DNA of 64,000 nucleotides from Deltaproteobacteria bacterium (GCA_020852955.1 JADYZW010000062.1:1-64000), one strand, 5' to 3'; shown: positions 1 through 9,369, numbered from the stretch's first letter. Notes: generated from the sequence alone by a model not told the origin. Numbers and translations are program-made.

Positions 1-364
<364 letters not shown>

Positions 365-495
365 TTCTGGAGGACGAGAGAACATAGCCTCTCGCCGTAC
401 TTGCAGAATGAAAGCTCCACTTGCGAATTGAGTATGCGGTTCACTGTGCCACCTTCTCTCGATGACGAATCGAGGCAAGGTGTGCTGCTATTCGG

Positions 496-510
496 CTTTC
501 AAAGACCAAA
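496..510 (-). promoter_or_regulatory. boxA-like antitermination element in the rrn leader
   Basis: Read on the minus strand this is TTTGGTCTTTGAAAG, close to the bacterial rRNA boxA core (TGCTCTTTGAAAA). It lies between the predicted rrn start site (about 525) and the mature 16S end (about 364). The leader is therefore about 160 nt, and nothing else in it is recognised. The assignment rests on motif and position. Confidence 0.6.
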
Positions 511-531
511 CCCGTACTGGCGTGAACGCGC

Positions 532-561
532 CTTATAGTCAGAAAGCTGTCGCAGTGTCAA
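532..561 (-). promoter_or_regulatory. rRNA operon promoter
   Basis: The minus strand reads TTGACA (556-561), an 18-bp spacer and TATAAG (532-537); read as CTATAA the spacer is 17 bp. This is the best sigma-70-type promoter in the window and sits just upstream of the 16S leader and just past the tyrS stop codon. The 16S gene is thus transcribed from its own strong promoter, codirectionally with tyrS. Confidence 0.85.
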
Positions 562-575
562 CAGCGCCCGCCCCC

Positions 576-1814
576 TCAGCCATCGAGGAACCTGAACTTC
601 CGCACCCGCCTCTTGCCTACCTCGACCACGAGCACCCTGTCCGCACCACCCTCCGCACGATCGCTAGACTTCCAGCTATATCGCTCACTTGACACTCTCA
701 CGCCATTGATTCTGACAGCGCCCTGGCTGATCAACCTGCGCGCCTCGCTGTTCGATTTCGCGAGGCCCGCGTCCGCCAGGAACCCGGGAAGGGCGATCTC
801 GGCAGGAAGCGGGCCAGGGCGCGCCTCCTCGGGAATGAGATCGTCTGCCAGTGATCGCTTCGCAAACCTCTCGTCAAACCGCCTTCGCGCCTCGGCCGCG
901 GCCGTCGGGTTCCAGAAGCGGGCGACCTGTCGCTCGGCGAGCAGCGCCTTCGTCTCACGCGGATGGCGGCGCCCGGCCTGAAGGTCCGCAGCGACCTCCG
1001 CAGCGATCTCCGGCTCAAGCACCGAGTACCACCGCGACATGAGCATATCGGAGATCGACATGATCTTGCCGAACATCTCGTCGGGCGCCTCCGTCAAACC
1101 GACATAGTTGTTCAACGACTTGCTCATTTTCTGAACGCCGTCCGTCCCCTCCAGCAGCGGCAAAGTCATGACGACCTGAGGCGCAACCCCGAATGCCTTC
1201 TGTAGCTCCCTCCCGACCAGCAGATTGAACCTCTGGTCCGTCCCCCCGAGCTCGATGTCCGCCTTCAGCGCTACCGAGTCGTAGCCTTGCACCAGCGGAT
1301 ACAAGAATTCGTGGATACCGATCGGGCGGCCGTCCTTCATTCGTTTGCTGAAGTCGTCTCGCTCGAGAATCCTCGCGACCGTATAGTGGGCGCACAATCG
1401 CACGACGTCGTCCGCACTCATTGCGCTCATCCACTCCGAGTTGAATCGAACCTCCGTACGCGTCCGATCGAGCACCTTGAAGACTTGCTCGGTATACGTC
1501 CGGGCGTTCTCCGCTACCGTTTCCGCATCCAGCGGACGACGCGTCTCCGATCTTCCGGACGGATCGCCGATCCGGGCCGTGAAGTCTCCGATGAGGAAGA
1601 TGACGACGTGACCAAAATCCTGGAACTGCCTCAGCTTCCTCAGGACGACCGTATGACCGAGATGCAAGTCGGGCGCGCTCGGATCCGCACCGAGCTTCAC
1701 TCGGAGGGGCCGATCCTCCTGCGCGGCCGACTCGATACGATCGAGCAGTCCCCCTTCGGGAAGGACATCGACGACCCCTCGCAACAGATCCTCCACGATC
1801 TTCGACGGATTCAT
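576..1814 (-). CDS. tyrS: Tyrosyl-tRNA synthetase
   Basis: This cytoplasmic class I aminoacyl-tRNA synthetase charges tRNA-Tyr. The 412-residue product has HLGH (the HIGH signature) at residues 51-54, KMSKS at about 229-233 and a C-terminal S4 RNA-binding domain (about 345-412), the usual TyrRS layout and length. The ATG at 1814 is chosen because the homologous sequence begins with MNPSKI. The open frame extends further upstream but carries no family sequence there. The start overlaps the stop of ymdB by four bases (ATGA), so the two genes are probably translationally coupled. The rRNA promoter starts 15 bases past its stop. Confidence 0.97.
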   Translation of the reverse strand: MNPSKIVEDLLRGVVDVLPEGGLLDRIESAAQEDRPLRVKLGADPSAPDLHLGHTVVLRKLRQFQDFGHVVIFLIGDFTARIGDPSGRSETRRPLDAETVAENARTYTEQVFKVLDRTRTEVRFNSEWMSAMSADDVVRLCAHYTVARILERDDFSKRMKDGRPIGIHEFLYPLVQGYDSVALKADIELGGTDQRFNLLVGRELQKAFGVAPQVVMTLPLLEGTDGVQKMSKSLNNYVGLTEAPDEMFGKIMSISDMLMSRWYSVLEPEIAAEVAADLQAGRRHPRETKALLAERQVARFWNPTAAAEARRRFDERFAKRSLADDLIPEEARPGPLPAEIALPGFLADAGLAKSNSEARRLISQGAVRINGVRVSSERYSWKSSDRAEGGADRVLVVEVGKRRVRKFRFLDG

Positions 1815-2596
1815 GCCTCCACCACCTCCCGGATGCGGCGAATCGCGATCGCCGTACCGCTCGCTCCGTCCACGTCGACGATGACGCCCTGCACGAGCAC
1901 GCGTCCGTCGGCCACCTCGAACCGAGTCGGCATCTGCGTCAGGAATCGCCGCAGCGCCTGCTCCCGGTTGACACCGATCACCGAATCCATCGGCCCGCAC
2001 ATTCCGACATCGGTGACATACGCCGTTCCGCCGGGAAGGATCCTCTCGTCGGCCGTTTGGACGTGCGTGTGGCTGCCCACCACGGCAGACGCTCTGCCAT
2101 CCAGATACCAACCCATCGCGACCTTCTCCGACGTCGCCTCAGCATGCATGTCGACGACGACAACCCGCGCTCGATCGCGAACCGCCGCCAACGCGGCATC
2201 GGCCGCCCGAAACGGGCATTCGTAGGCCCCCATGAAGACGCGGCCGATCAGGTTGACGACAGCCACCGACTCGCCACCGGGCCCGGCCTTCACGGTATAG
2301 CCCCATCCAGGGACGCCGGGCGCGAAGTTCGCCGGACGCAGCAGAACATCGCTGTCGGCAATGTACTCGACGATCTGACGCTTGGCCCAGACATGATTGC
2401 CGGACGTCAGAACGTTGAAGCCCGCAGCGAACAATTCCCGTGCGCTCCCAGGATCGACTCCGACCCCTCCGGCGGCGTTCTCCGCATTCCCAACGACAAA
2501 ATCGATGCCCTCGGCGGAACGGAGCGCAGGGAGGATCCGTCCGACGGCGCGGCGCCCAGGTTTTCCGACGATGTCTCCGAAGAACGCTAGTCGCAT
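1811..2596 (-). CDS. ymdB: YmdB/TIGR00282 family metallophosphoesterase
   Basis: A 261-residue calcineurin-like phosphoesterase of the YmdB family, whose characterised members hydrolyse 2',3'-cyclic nucleotides. The N-terminus ([12 protein letters not shown]) and the metal-ligand motifs GNAENA, SGNH, DMHAE and GSHTHV are all visible. The ATG at 2596 is chosen over an in-frame upstream extension because the family starts at the [11 protein letters not shown] strand. In many bacteria this gene follows rny (RNase Y); here rny is absent and about 390 bp separate it from fthC. It ends in a four-base overlap with tyrS. Confidence 0.93.
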   Translation of the reverse strand: MRLAFFGDIVGKPGRRAVGRILPALRSAEGIDFVVGNAENAAGGVGVDPGSARELFAAGFNVLTSGNHVWAKRQIVEYIADSDVLLRPANFAPGVPGWGYTVKAGPGGESVAVVNLIGRVFMGAYECPFRAADAALAAVRDRARVVVVDMHAEATSEKVAMGWYLDGRASAVVGSHTHVQTADERILPGGTAYVTDVGMCGPMDSVIGVNREQALRRFLTQMPTRFEVADGRVLVQGVIVDVDGASGTAIAIRRIREVVEA

Positions 2597-2612
2597 GGGA
2601 CCGGGAAGACGA

Positions 2613-2921
2613 TCACCGCGCGTCGCCGCCGGCACGAAGCTCACGACTGCCGATCACGTCGATCGGCCCGAGGGCAGTGACGCCGCCGAGGAACTGCCGG
2701 TTCGCCGCGGATCCCCCGCATCGCCTCACGCCCATGTCCGGCACCTCGGGCCTGGGTCGCGGACGAGCGCCGGAAGCCATCTCGGCTGCACCGACGAGGG
2801 ACGTCACGCGGGCTTCCCCGCTCCTCTCGTCGCGATGGGCCGCGGTCGTATTCCCGGACGACTCTCCGTACGTACGTAGGAGATCCTCACCGATCACCGT
2901 CATGGGCGTCTTCGACCTCAC
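2613..2921 (-). CDS. Doubtful small ORF in the ymdB-fthC gap
   Basis: The interval 2597-2982 has no recognisable gene. The only sizeable minus-strand frame is this 102-codon one from a GTG. It would fit the operon (62 nt after fthC, 17 nt before ymdB), but the product has no recognisable domain and a composition rich in Arg, Gly and Ala, as random frames in this genome often do. No good ribosome-binding site precedes it. It could be a real small gene, a decayed remnant of whatever normally sits here, or noncoding. Confidence 0.22.
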   Translation of the reverse strand: MRSKTPMTVIGEDLLRTYGESSGNTTAAHRDERSGEARVTSLVGAAEMASGARPRPRPEVPDMGVRRCGGSAANRQFLGGVTALGPIDVIGSRELRAGGDAR

Positions 2922-2982
2922 GTGTCAACGCCGCCTCGATGGCGCGCGATGGTGCGGCCAGCGATTGGCCAAGCGCGTACCG

Positions 2983-3573
2983 TCACCGGCATCCTCGACC
3001 TCCTCGCAGGCTCTCCGTTTCGGGCTCCGGAAGGACGGTGCGATCCTCCGACACTACGATGTCGACACCTTCGTCCCAGACATCACGCGGCAACGCTTCG
3101 ACGATCTGCACCTCATATGCCAGCCCGATGGCCGTGACGGCGCCGAGGGCCCGGAGGTCCGCGAGGGCGCGATCGTAGAAGCCCCCGCCTCTGCCGAGAC
3201 GAGTCCCCCGGCGATCGAAGCCTACGCCGGGAACGATCGCGACGACGGGAAAGACCAACCGCTGCGCGCCGAGACCGCTCGCCCCACGGCCCGACAGATC
3301 CGTAGCTGGTACCCATGTCGGTCGCTCCCCTTCCGAGAGCGCCGAAGGCATCCGCACGCACGCTCCCGCGGGGATACCTCCCTCGAACAGCGCCCTGGGC
3401 TGCACTTCCGAGCCGAGGGCAACATATCCGAGAACCGTTCGAGCTTCCTGTAAGCACCGCAAAGCTCGAACTCGGGCAACGACCGCCGCGCTGGCGAGAC
3501 GCCGCTCGTCCTCGGGAATCGCCGCCCGTAGCGCCAGAAGCCGCCGCCGCCATTCGGTCTTCGACTCTGTCAT
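2983..3573 (-). CDS. fthC: 5-formyltetrahydrofolate cyclo-ligase
   Basis: The product (196 residues) would convert 5-formyl-THF to 5,10-methenyl-THF using ATP. It shows the family C-terminal signature with GVGFD, LGRGGGFYDR and a final VVSE strand, and the N-terminal helix with the basic ATP-site residues (KTEWRRRLLALR). The ATG at 3573 directly follows a GC-rich hairpin (GCCCGG...CCGGGC) that leaves no clear ribosome-binding site, so translation may be controlled. It lies downstream of ftsY and of a structured-RNA candidate. A distant paralogue is at 27829. Confidence 0.92.
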   Translation of the reverse strand: MTESKTEWRRRLLALRAAIPEDERRLASAAVVARVRALRCLQEARTVLGYVALGSEVQPRALFEGGIPAGACVRMPSALSEGERPTWVPATDLSGRGASGLGAQRLVFPVVAIVPGVGFDRRGTRLGRGGGFYDRALADLRALGAVTAIGLAYEVQIVEALPRDVWDEGVDIVVSEDRTVLPEPETESLRGGRGCR

Positions 3574-3581
3574 GGGCCCGG

Positions 3582-3710
3582 ATGCATCCCGTCGTCCCGG
3601 GCGAATCGCCGCTGACCTGGCCTCAGGTCACTCGCAGATGCTCGCGAGCAGATCCGAACCCGCCATCGGTCGCCTCGGCGGGAGGATGACACCCCCCGCA
3701 CCAACGACGG
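3582..3710 (-). ncRNA. Structured RNA candidate between ftsY and fthC (6S-like position)
   Basis: The 169 bp between ftsY and fthC begin with a good promoter. The predicted transcript can close with an eight-pair stem (TCCGTCGT with ACGACGGG), and encloses a hairpin GCGGGGGG/CCTCCCGC with a six-base loop and a perfect hairpin GACCTG-AGGC-CAGGTC. In many proteobacteria the gene upstream of fthC (ygfA) is ssrS, the 6S RNA, so the position suggests 6S. I cannot show the characteristic single long hairpin with a central bubble, so family membership is unproven. It could instead be an fthC leader. Confidence 0.38.
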
Positions 3711-3716
3711 ACGGCG

Positions 3717-3746
3717 ACTCTAGGAATCGAGCGCCCCGCATGTCAA
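3717..3746 (-). promoter_or_regulatory. Promoter for the ftsY-fthC intergenic RNA and fthC
   Basis: The minus strand reads TTGACA (3741-3746), an 18-bp spacer and TAGAGT (3717-3722). The TGA stop of ftsY lies inside the -35 hexamer, so the promoter starts exactly where the gene ends. It would allow fthC and the preceding RNA to be transcribed independently of smc-ftsY. Confidence 0.6.
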
Positions 3747-4834
3747 GGAGAACCGGGCTCTTCCGTCGGTGCGAGCAGGGCCGACGCAAACTCCCTGGCA
3801 TCGAACTCCCGCAGGTCGTCGATACCCTCACCGACCCCGATATAACGTATCGGCAGATTCAACCCACCGGCGATCGCGAGAACGATGCCTCCACGCGCCG
3901 TACCGTCGAGCTTGGTGAGAATGACCCCGGTTATGTCGATCTGATCGAGGAAGGCGCGAGCCTGGACGAGACCGTTCTGCCCTGTCACCGCGTCCACAAC
4001 CAGGAGCGTCTCATGAGGCGCCCCGGGGATCTCGCGGGCGATCACACGCCGCACCTTCCGGAGTTCCTCCAGGAGGTTGCTCTTGGTGTGCAATCGCCCC
4101 GCCGTGTCGACGATCACCACGCCCGCCTTGCGCGCCATGCCCGCGCGCATGCCGTCGAACGCGACGGCACCGGGGTCGCCGCCATGCTCCTGCCGTACGA
4201 GGTCCGCGCCGCTCCGCTCCGCCCACACCGTCAATTGCTCGATCGCGGCAGCCCGGAACGTATCCGCCGCGACGAGCAGCGTGCGATGCCCATTCCGGAC
4301 GAATCGCGCCGCGAGCTTGCCGATGGACGTGGTCTTACCCACTCCGTTCACGCCGACGACCATCAGTACGAGCGGTGTCCCATCGGCCGGCGTAACGCGC
4401 CCAGCGTCGCCTGCACGCTTGGCGGCATCGAGGATCGCGACGATCTCCTCCTCCAACGCAACGCGCGGTGCGGCTCCGGCACGGTCGCGCCGTTGCACGC
4501 AGGCGAGGAGCCGCTGGGTCGTCTCGATCCCCACGTCAGCCGCCAGGAGAGCCGCTTCGATCTCCCCGAGCGCCTCGGCGTCCAGTCGCTGCCGCCCGAG
4601 GAGCGGCAGGATCCGCTGGAACATTCCGGCGCGGGTCTTCGCGAGGCCCTGGCGTAGGCCGGGAAGGTCCCGAGCGACCGCCGGCCCCGACGAGTCCGGG
4701 ACGCCGACCGCCGCCCGACGCCGCCGTGCGAGCACGGCCACCACCGCGCCCACGAGGACGATGACGATCGCCAGAACACCAGCGATCGTCGCCCACCCGA
4801 GCCCGTCAGCGTACCTCTGCCACGCCTGCATCAC
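3743..4834 (-). CDS. ftsY: Signal recognition particle receptor FtsY
   Basis: An SRP-type GTPase that docks ribosome-SRP complexes at the membrane for cotranslational insertion. The 363 residues comprise an N-terminal membrane segment (about 14-36), the four-helix N domain, and the G domain with GVNGVGKTT, DTFRAAA, DTAGRL, TKLDG and GVGEGIDDL. The membrane helix replaces the long acidic A domain of enterobacterial FtsY. The start is GTG followed at once by ATG, 11 nt after the smc stop, which indicates one transcript with smc. Confidence 0.96.
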   Translation of the reverse strand: MMQAWQRYADGLGWATIAGVLAIVIVLVGAVVAVLARRRRAAVGVPDSSGPAVARDLPGLRQGLAKTRAGMFQRILPLLGRQRLDAEALGEIEAALLAADVGIETTQRLLACVQRRDRAGAAPRVALEEEIVAILDAAKRAGDAGRVTPADGTPLVLMVVGVNGVGKTTSIGKLAARFVRNGHRTLLVAADTFRAAAIEQLTVWAERSGADLVRQEHGGDPGAVAFDGMRAGMARKAGVVIVDTAGRLHTKSNLLEELRKVRRVIAREIPGAPHETLLVVDAVTGQNGLVQARAFLDQIDITGVILTKLDGTARGGIVLAIAGGLNLPIRYIGVGEGIDDLREFDAREFASALLAPTEEPGSP

Positions 4835-4845
4835 CGATGAGGAGC

Positions 4846-7800
4846 TTACTGGGGCAAGCGCACCGAGACCACCTTCGAGACCCCCGGCTCCTCCATCGTG
4901 ACACCGTAGAGCGTCTCCGCGACCTCCATCGTCCGCTTGTTGTGGGTGATGAGGATGAATTGCGAGTGCGCGCTCATCTCTCGCACCATGGCATTGAAAC
5001 GGCCGATGTTGGCGTCGTCCAAGGGCGCATCCACCTCGTCGAGGAAGCAGAAGGGACTCGGGCGGATCAAGAAGAGAGAGAAGATCAAGCTGACCGCCGT
5101 GAGCGCCTTCTCGCCACCCGACAACAGGTCGAGGGGGCCGATGCGTTTGCCGGGGGGCTGAACGATCACCTCGACGCCGCTGTCGAGAATCTGCTCTTCG
5201 TTCAGGAGCCGAAGCTCCGCCTTCCCGCCTCCGAACAATTTCGGCATGACCTGCTGGAATGTTTCGTTGACGCGATCGAAGGTCTCCCGGAAACGCACCT
5301 TCGATGCGCGATTCAGGCGTCCGATCGTTTTCCGCAAATCCTCGAGCGCACGCTCGAGGTCGTCGCGTTGCTGGCCGAGGAACTTCTGGCGATCTTCGAG
5401 CTCGGCGATCTCGGCGAGCGCCCCGACGTTCACCTCGCCCATGCCCGCAACACGCTCGCGCAGGCGGGCCAGCTGAATCTCCTCTCCTCCGAGCGGCTCC
5501 GCGACCGGTACATCGAGGTCGGCCAGCTCGCGTTGGTACCGTTCTCGGATGGTCTGCTCCAGATGCGCGAGCGCCATGCGCTGCTCCGCAGCCTGGAGAT
5601 CCATGGTCGCGGCCCGACTCCTCGTCGCATCGATTTCGCTCTGCGACTCCCCCATGCGACGCTCGACGGCCTCCGTGGTCTCCCGCAAGGCTGCAAGGCC
5701 GCGCTCCGACTCGGCGAGCGCGGTGCCGGCGCCCGTCGCCGCGTCCTCGAGATCGCCGATGCGTCCCGCGGCTTCTCCGACCATCGCGCGGGTCTGTTCG
5801 AGCGCGATCCGATCCGCCCGCTGTCGCTCCGCCAACGCCGTCGCGCGTCGCTGCGTGTCGTCGTCTAGCCGACCCAATCGCTCGATCGCCGACATCAGCG
5901 CATCGCGGCGTGCCTGGCGGTCCGCAAGGGCGATCCGACGCGCGGTCTGCACGTACTGGAGTTCATCGGCAGCCCTCCGGCGATCGGCCACGATCCGCTC
6001 CGCGTCCACAAGCAGCCCTTCGGAAGCGGCGCGCATCCGACCAGCCTCTCCTCGCGCCTCCTCGAACCGCACGACGTCCGCCCGTCGCGCAGCCAGCTGG
6101 ACATCGACCTCTTCGAGCTCCCGAGTCACCGCCCGGGCTTGATCCCGCAGCTCATGGATCTCCTGTCGCGTCCGCTGCACGTCCTTTTCGGCGCCGACGA
6201 CCGAAACGGCGACATGACCGAGCTCGGCATCGACGTCCCGCAGCGCCGACTCCCTCGCCTCGACCACTCCGGTCAGCTCGTCGTAGCGCACCCGAGCCCC
6301 GGCCAGCTCGGTCTCCCGCCGCTCCACCTCACCATCGAGCGTGCGAAGCTCCCGCCGCTGAGCGAGCAGGGTCTCCTCCGAGCGTTCACTGCCTCCCGCG
6401 ATCGCGCCCGCGGGGCTCAACGTCTCACCAGCCGGCGTCACCAGCGTCCATCCGCTCTGCCCGTCTCCCCAGACCGCGAGCGCAGCATCGAGATCGTCAA
6501 CGAGATACGCGTTTCCCAAGAGAGACCGCGCAACGGACTCGAAGCCCGACCGGACCCGCACGAGGTCCATCAGGCACCGCATGGACGCTCCGGTCGCCGG
6601 GTAGAGCGGGCCGTGCGGGCCGGCCAGCGTCAGGCAGGTGACGCGCCCAGCCCCCGCGAGGCGCAAAGCCTGCACGGCGTTCCGGGCCGCAGCCGAATCA
6701 CGCATGATGACCGCCTGGATCTGCTCTCCCAGAACCGCCGCGACCGCCCGCTCATGCTCCGCGGGGATCTCCAGGATCTCGGCGACGAGCGCCAGCGCCT
6801 CCTCGCGCGCCGACGCCGCCAAGACCGCACGCACGCCTTCGGTATAGCCGGCGCGCGTCTCTTGCAGCTCGCGCAGCGAGTCCCGCCGCGACTGGGCACG
6901 CGCGAGACCGTCCTTCATGCCGTCGACGGCCTGCTCCCAGCTCGTCCGCTCGGAAAGCGCCGTCCGTAGATGCTCCGCTCGTTCGCGCTTCGCGCCCTCG
7001 AGCTGCGCGAGCCTGGCCTGCTGCTCCATCACGAGCCGCTCGGCGGCGTTCGACCGCTCCGCCGCCTCCGATTCTCGCAGCGCGAGCGCACACACCGAGG
7101 CCTCAAGCCTCTCCCGCCTCGCTCCCTCTTGCGCGCAACGCTCCTGGCTCACGCCGAGCGAGCCCTGGACATCCGCCAGCGCTGCGGTGGACGCGACGAG
7201 AGCCGCGCGTGCGGCATCGAGCGCGCGCACCTCGGTCAGAAGAGCCTCGCTGGCGCGGGCCAGCTCCTCCTCGTTCGCGGTCAGATCCTTCTCCGCGTCC
7301 GTGATCGACTGCACGAGCCTCTGAAGCTGCCCCGTCGTCGCTCCTCGTTCATCCTCGACCGCCGCGCGCTGCTTGACGGCCTCTTCGAGGTCGGCGGCGG
7401 TCGTCGCGTCCTGCGCCTGCAGCTCCTCGGCCTTGGCCTGCAAGCGTGCCACTTCGTTCCGCGACGCGTCCAGGGTGGCGCGGGCCTGGTAGGCGGCGGC
7501 CTGAGCATCGCGTACGCCCTGCTGCGTCATGATCTCCTGCTCACGAGCGGTCCGGCGTTCGGACTCCAACGCTTCGAGCAGGGTCGCAAGCTCCGCTTCC
7601 CGCCGGCTGAGCACTTCGCGCTGCGACGCCAACTCCGCAATCTCCGCGAGATGCTTCGTTCGAGCCCACGCCGACAGGGCGAGGTCGAGCTCGGTGATCT
7701 CCGCCATCAAGCTGCGATACTGTTCGGCGCGCTTCGCTTGCCGGCGCAGACTGCCGAGCTGGCGCTCGACCTCCCGCAAGATGTCCTGCACCCGTAGAAG

Positions 7801-8517
7801 ATTGTCGCGCGTACGCTCCATCTTGCGTTCGGCCATCTGGCGTCGGCTGCGATAGAGCGTCGTTCCCGCCGCCTCTTCGATGAAGAGGCGGAGGTCTTCG
7901 GGTTTCGCCCCGATCAGCGCCTCGACGCGACCCTGCTCGATGATCGCGTAGGCTTTGCCGCCGAGTCCCGTTCCGAGGAACAACTCGGTGATGTCGCGAA
8001 GGCGGCACGTCACCCCGTTCATCAGGTATTCGGACTCGCCGGAGCGGAAGTACCGACGGGTCACCATGATCTCCGCCGGACCGGTCGAGGTCAGGGGCGA
8101 GCCGCCCTCCTTGAGCATGGCGAACTGATCCAGCGGCAATCCGTCGGTCTCGAAGACGATCGAAACCTGCGCCATCCCGAGCGGCGCATGACGATCGTTG
8201 CCGCCGAAAATAACGTCCTCCATACCTTCGCCACGAAGGCGCTTCGCGCTCTGCTCGCCGAGGACCCAGCGAATGGCATCGACGACGTTCGACTTGCCGC
8301 AGCCGTTCGGACCGACGACGCCGGTCGTGCGCGAGGGAAACCGCAGGACCGTTCGATCGCGAAACGACTTGAAACCGACGAGCTCGATCTGCCGAATCCG
8401 CAGCGCCGCGGCGCTCACGGTGGGTGCCGTACCGACCGACTCCTCGGGCTCTGCGTCACCGTCGGACCACGAAACGCGTGCCCGTTCGGCGGAGATCTCC
8501 TGCGGTGGAATCGCCAC
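4846..8517 (-). CDS. smc: Chromosome segregation protein SMC
   Basis: SMC is the ATPase core of bacterial condensin. The 1223-residue protein has Walker A GPNGCGKSN at residues 69-77, two long coiled-coil arms rich in Glu, Arg, Ala and Gln around a hinge (about 520-690), then the ABC signature LSGGEKALTA and Walker B FLDEVDAPLDDAN near the C-terminus. The family usually begins at the RIRQIELVGFKSF strand. Here about 39 extra residues precede it, and the start at 8517 (GTG) is supported by a strong AGGAGG ribosome-binding site. No scpA or scpB is in the window. It is followed by ftsY. Confidence 0.97.
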   Translation of the reverse strand: MAIPPQEISAERARVSWSDGDAEPEESVGTAPTVSAAALRIRQIELVGFKSFRDRTVLRFPSRTTGVVGPNGCGKSNVVDAIRWVLGEQSAKRLRGEGMEDVIFGGNDRHAPLGMAQVSIVFETDGLPLDQFAMLKEGGSPLTSTGPAEIMVTRRYFRSGESEYLMNGVTCRLRDITELFLGTGLGGKAYAIIEQGRVEALIGAKPEDLRLFIEEAAGTTLYRSRRQMAERKMERTRDNLLRVQDILREVERQLGSLRRQAKRAEQYRSLMAEITELDLALSAWARTKHLAEIAELASQREVLSRREAELATLLEALESERRTAREQEIMTQQGVRDAQAAAYQARATLDASRNEVARLQAKAEELQAQDATTAADLEEAVKQRAAVEDERGATTGQLQRLVQSITDAEKDLTANEEELARASEALLTEVRALDAARAALVASTAALADVQGSLGVSQERCAQEGARRERLEASVCALALRESEAAERSNAAERLVMEQQARLAQLEGAKRERAEHLRTALSERTSWEQAVDGMKDGLARAQSRRDSLRELQETRAGYTEGVRAVLAASAREEALALVAEILEIPAEHERAVAAVLGEQIQAVIMRDSAAARNAVQALRLAGAGRVTCLTLAGPHGPLYPATGASMRCLMDLVRVRSGFESVARSLLGNAYLVDDLDAALAVWGDGQSGWTLVTPAGETLSPAGAIAGGSERSEETLLAQRRELRTLDGEVERRETELAGARVRYDELTGVVEARESALRDVDAELGHVAVSVVGAEKDVQRTRQEIHELRDQARAVTRELEEVDVQLAARRADVVRFEEARGEAGRMRAASEGLLVDAERIVADRRRAADELQYVQTARRIALADRQARRDALMSAIERLGRLDDDTQRRATALAERQRADRIALEQTRAMVGEAAGRIGDLEDAATGAGTALAESERGLAALRETTEAVERRMGESQSEIDATRSRAATMDLQAAEQRMALAHLEQTIRERYQRELADLDVPVAEPLGGEEIQLARLRERVAGMGEVNVGALAEIAELEDRQKFLGQQRDDLERALEDLRKTIGRLNRASKVRFRETFDRVNETFQQVMPKLFGGGKAELRLLNEEQILDSGVEVIVQPPGKRIGPLDLLSGGEKALTAVSLIFSLFLIRPSPFCFLDEVDAPLDDANIGRFNAMVREMSAHSQFILITHNKRTMEVAETLYGVTMEEPGVSKVVSVRLPQ

Positions 8518-8566
8518 AACCCCTCCTCACCTGAGTGCAACGGTCGAGCCGCAGGCACCGAGGAGG

Positions 8567-8596
8567 AGCTTTCGCACACGGCCGCCGGGGTGTCAA
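8567..8596 (-). promoter_or_regulatory. Possible smc promoter
   Basis: A perfect TTGACA (8591-8596, minus strand) lies right after the HNH gene terminator and about 75 nt upstream of smc. The best -10 at the right distance is AAAGCT, which is poor. The location between a terminator and an operon start favours a promoter, but the -10 keeps confidence low. Confidence 0.35.
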
Positions 8597-8598
8597 CC

Positions 8599-8650
8599 AA
8601 AAACCCCAACATCCAGCCGACGGAAAAGCTCCTGCCCCTAGATGTTGGGG
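8599..8650 (-). terminator. Intrinsic terminator after the HNH nuclease gene
   Basis: On the minus strand, CCCCAACATC and GATGTTGGGG form a perfect ten-pair stem around an unusually long 27-nt loop, followed directly by TTTTT. It lies 11 nt past the HNH stop codon and separates that gene from smc. Confidence 0.7.
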
Positions 8651-8660
8651 CGAGGGATGG

Positions 8661-9263
8661 TCAGGGCTCGAGCTCCGTGTTCCAGTAGGACACGTCGACG
8701 GGATTCAGGAACGGACCCCACTCCCGGTAGCGACGCAGGTTGAATGCCGCCGTGATGAAGGGTGTCCAGTGTGGCCTCGTCGGGCGCTTCAGCAGACGCA
8801 TCCCCGCCTGCTCCGGAGTCCGCCCGCCTTTGCGTCGGTTACAGCGATGACAGGAACAGACCACGTTCTCCCACGAGGCGAGCCCGCCCTGCGATCGGGG
8901 AACCACATGGTCGAGATTCAGGTCGATCCGGGCGAACCGCTGCCCGCAGTACTGACAGATATTCTCGTCCCGCGCGTAGATGTTGTAGCGGCTGAACCGC
9001 ACGTGTCGTTTCGGCACGCGGTCGTACGTGAGCAGCAGGATCACGCGCGGGACCCTCACCACTCGGCTGACGAGCCCGACCGAGTCGTGCTCGACGCTCA
9101 CGGAGAGCGCGCTCCAACTCGCAAAGTCGAACGTGCGGTACTGCTCGTCGACCGCGCGCGCGATGTCCTGGTACAGCAGGATGAACGCGCGCCGCACCGA
9201 CGTGACGTGCACGGGAAGGTACGATCGGTTGAGGACCAGGACCTTCGTGTTCAGCATCGACAT
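8661..9263 (-). CDS. HNH endonuclease family protein
   Basis: A roughly 200-residue HNH nuclease-fold protein of a type often found as a single conserved chromosomal gene. The N-terminal part (LNTKVLVLNRSYLPVHV) is followed by the zinc-bound HNH module: CQYCG, then LDHVVPRSQGG, then ENVVCSCHRCNRRKGG. Both CxxC pairs and the catalytic His are intact. I chose the ATG at 9263; a second ATG six bases on is equally possible, and the open frame upstream lacks family sequence. It is divergent from the radical SAM gene. Its substrate is unknown, and nothing nearby suggests restriction or phage defence. Confidence 0.88.
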   Translation of the reverse strand: MSMLNTKVLVLNRSYLPVHVTSVRRAFILLYQDIARAVDEQYRTFDFASWSALSVSVEHDSVGLVSRVVRVPRVILLLTYDRVPKRHVRFSRYNIYARDENICQYCGQRFARIDLNLDHVVPRSQGGLASWENVVCSCHRCNRRKGGRTPEQAGMRLLKRPTRPHWTPFITAAFNLRRYREWGPFLNPVDVSYWNTELEP

Positions 9264-9287
9264 GGCGCGACGTCGCGTCGCGTGACG

Positions 9288-9314
9288 GTAGTACGCGACC
9301 CTACGCGGTGTCAA
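9288..9314 (-). promoter_or_regulatory. Promoter of the HNH nuclease gene
   Basis: The minus strand reads TTGACA (9309-9314), then TACTAC (9288-9293) after a short 15-bp spacer, or TACCGT (9285-9290) after 18 bp. Either gives a start about 10-20 nt before the ATG. The perfect -35 is the main evidence. Confidence 0.45.
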
Positions 9315-9340
9315 GAATCTTCTGCTGTAAGGACGCGTAC

Positions 9341-9369
9341 TTGCGCTGATCGAGCCCCGCTCCTATAGA
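9341..9369 (+). promoter_or_regulatory. Promoter of the radical SAM-rng operon, likely leaderless
   Basis: TTGCGC (9341-9346), a 17-bp spacer and TATAGA (9364-9369). Only seven bases separate the -10 box from the GTG start at 9377, so transcription should begin at or next to the start codon. Confidence 0.55.

Noticed and set aside
3600..3660. SRP (4.5S) RNA in the ftsY-fthC gap
   Set aside because: The conserved SRP apical region (GGAA tetraloop with AGCAG side) is absent; only the simple GACCTG-AGGC-CAGGTC hairpin is there.
8661..9263. HNH nuclease as part of a phage or defence island
   Set aside because: Neighbours are housekeeping genes (smc, rng), base composition is unchanged and no integrase, methylase or repeats are nearby.
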